A DNA stretch of 11,585 nucleotides from Pseudomonadota bacterium. GTDB taxonomy: Bacteria; Pseudomonadota; Gammaproteobacteria; Halothiobacillales; Halothiobacillaceae. Positions 11,562 through 11,585 of this stretch are shown piece by piece; position 1 is the first letter of the stretch; each line of letters begins with the position of its first letter. The notes beneath the pieces are model-generated. The model saw only the letters and a list, made by a program, of their open reading frames with translations. It ran no database searches and was not told the origin of the DNA. The stretch is taken from assembly GCA_021795795.1 (NCBI GenBank), contig JAJYPA010000235.1, forward strand, positions 1 through 11,585, in the 5' to 3' direction. A program made the position numbers and the translations under genes.

Positions 11562-11585
11562 TTCTGATTATGGTTATAATCAGAA
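11562..11585. repeat. Perfect inverted repeat with 10-bp arms at the window end
   Basis: TTCTGATTAT and ATAATCAGAA are separated by GGTT and run up to the last base, so the repeat may continue outside. A further ATCAGAA lies at 11530 to 11536, just upstream of the -35. Its position upstream of the recombinase operon suggests an operator or a recombinase core site. It has no adjacent T run toward the operon. Confidence 0.6.

Noticed and set aside
1..11585. CRISPR arrays, rRNA, tRNA or insertion sequences
   Set aside because: No regularly spaced repeats, no RNA gene structure, and no transposase or IS terminal repeats were seen.

Overview
The window looks like part of a bacterial plasmid or plasmid-derived element, probably from a proteobacterium. 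ParA/ParB, a winged-helix replication-type protein, tyrosine recombinases and an IHF-alpha-like domain are all present, with no housekeeping gene. The IHF-alpha-like sequence and the composition would fit Acidithiobacillia or Gammaproteobacteria, but that assignment is low confidence. Every gene is on the minus strand except the left-edge HNH gene and a predicted small RNA.

Left part (1 to about 4180): a probably acquired module. A left-truncated HNH nuclease gene (+) converges on, and overlaps by 47 nt, a large DNA methyltransferase gene (-). They are a candidate restriction-modification pair. Upstream of the methyltransferase lies a decayed tyrosine recombinase gene. It lacks its C-terminal catalytic box and has an in-frame TAA between a very strong ribosome binding site and the annotated start. 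Before it come short ORF remnants behind a recognisable promoter. The module appears to end inside another gene, whose first 30 codons carry an IFVFGSNLA motif before the reading frame is lost.

Middle part (about 4160 to 5460): a small operon read right to left from a good extended -10 promoter. It holds a histidine-rich small membrane protein, an RlaP-type nucleotidyltransferase and the truncated FGSNLA gene, the last two coupled by TGATG.

Right part (about 5500 to 11585): the plasmid backbone. It has a putative replication initiator with a very AT-rich stretch inside its coding sequence, and a 460-nt control region. That region carries a plus-strand promoter, a roughly 90-nt RNA and a terminator, plus self-complementary segments in the rep leader, an arrangement that resembles antisense copy-number control. 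Next come parB and parA (type Ia, TAATG overlap, clear promoter), and finally an operon of an IHF-like/coiled-coil hybrid protein overlapping a complete tyrosine recombinase gene. A perfect 18-bp palindrome occurs exactly twice, once just downstream of parB and once inside rep. It is the best candidate for the partition site. The window ends in a perfect 10-bp-arm inverted repeat upstream of the recombinase operon.
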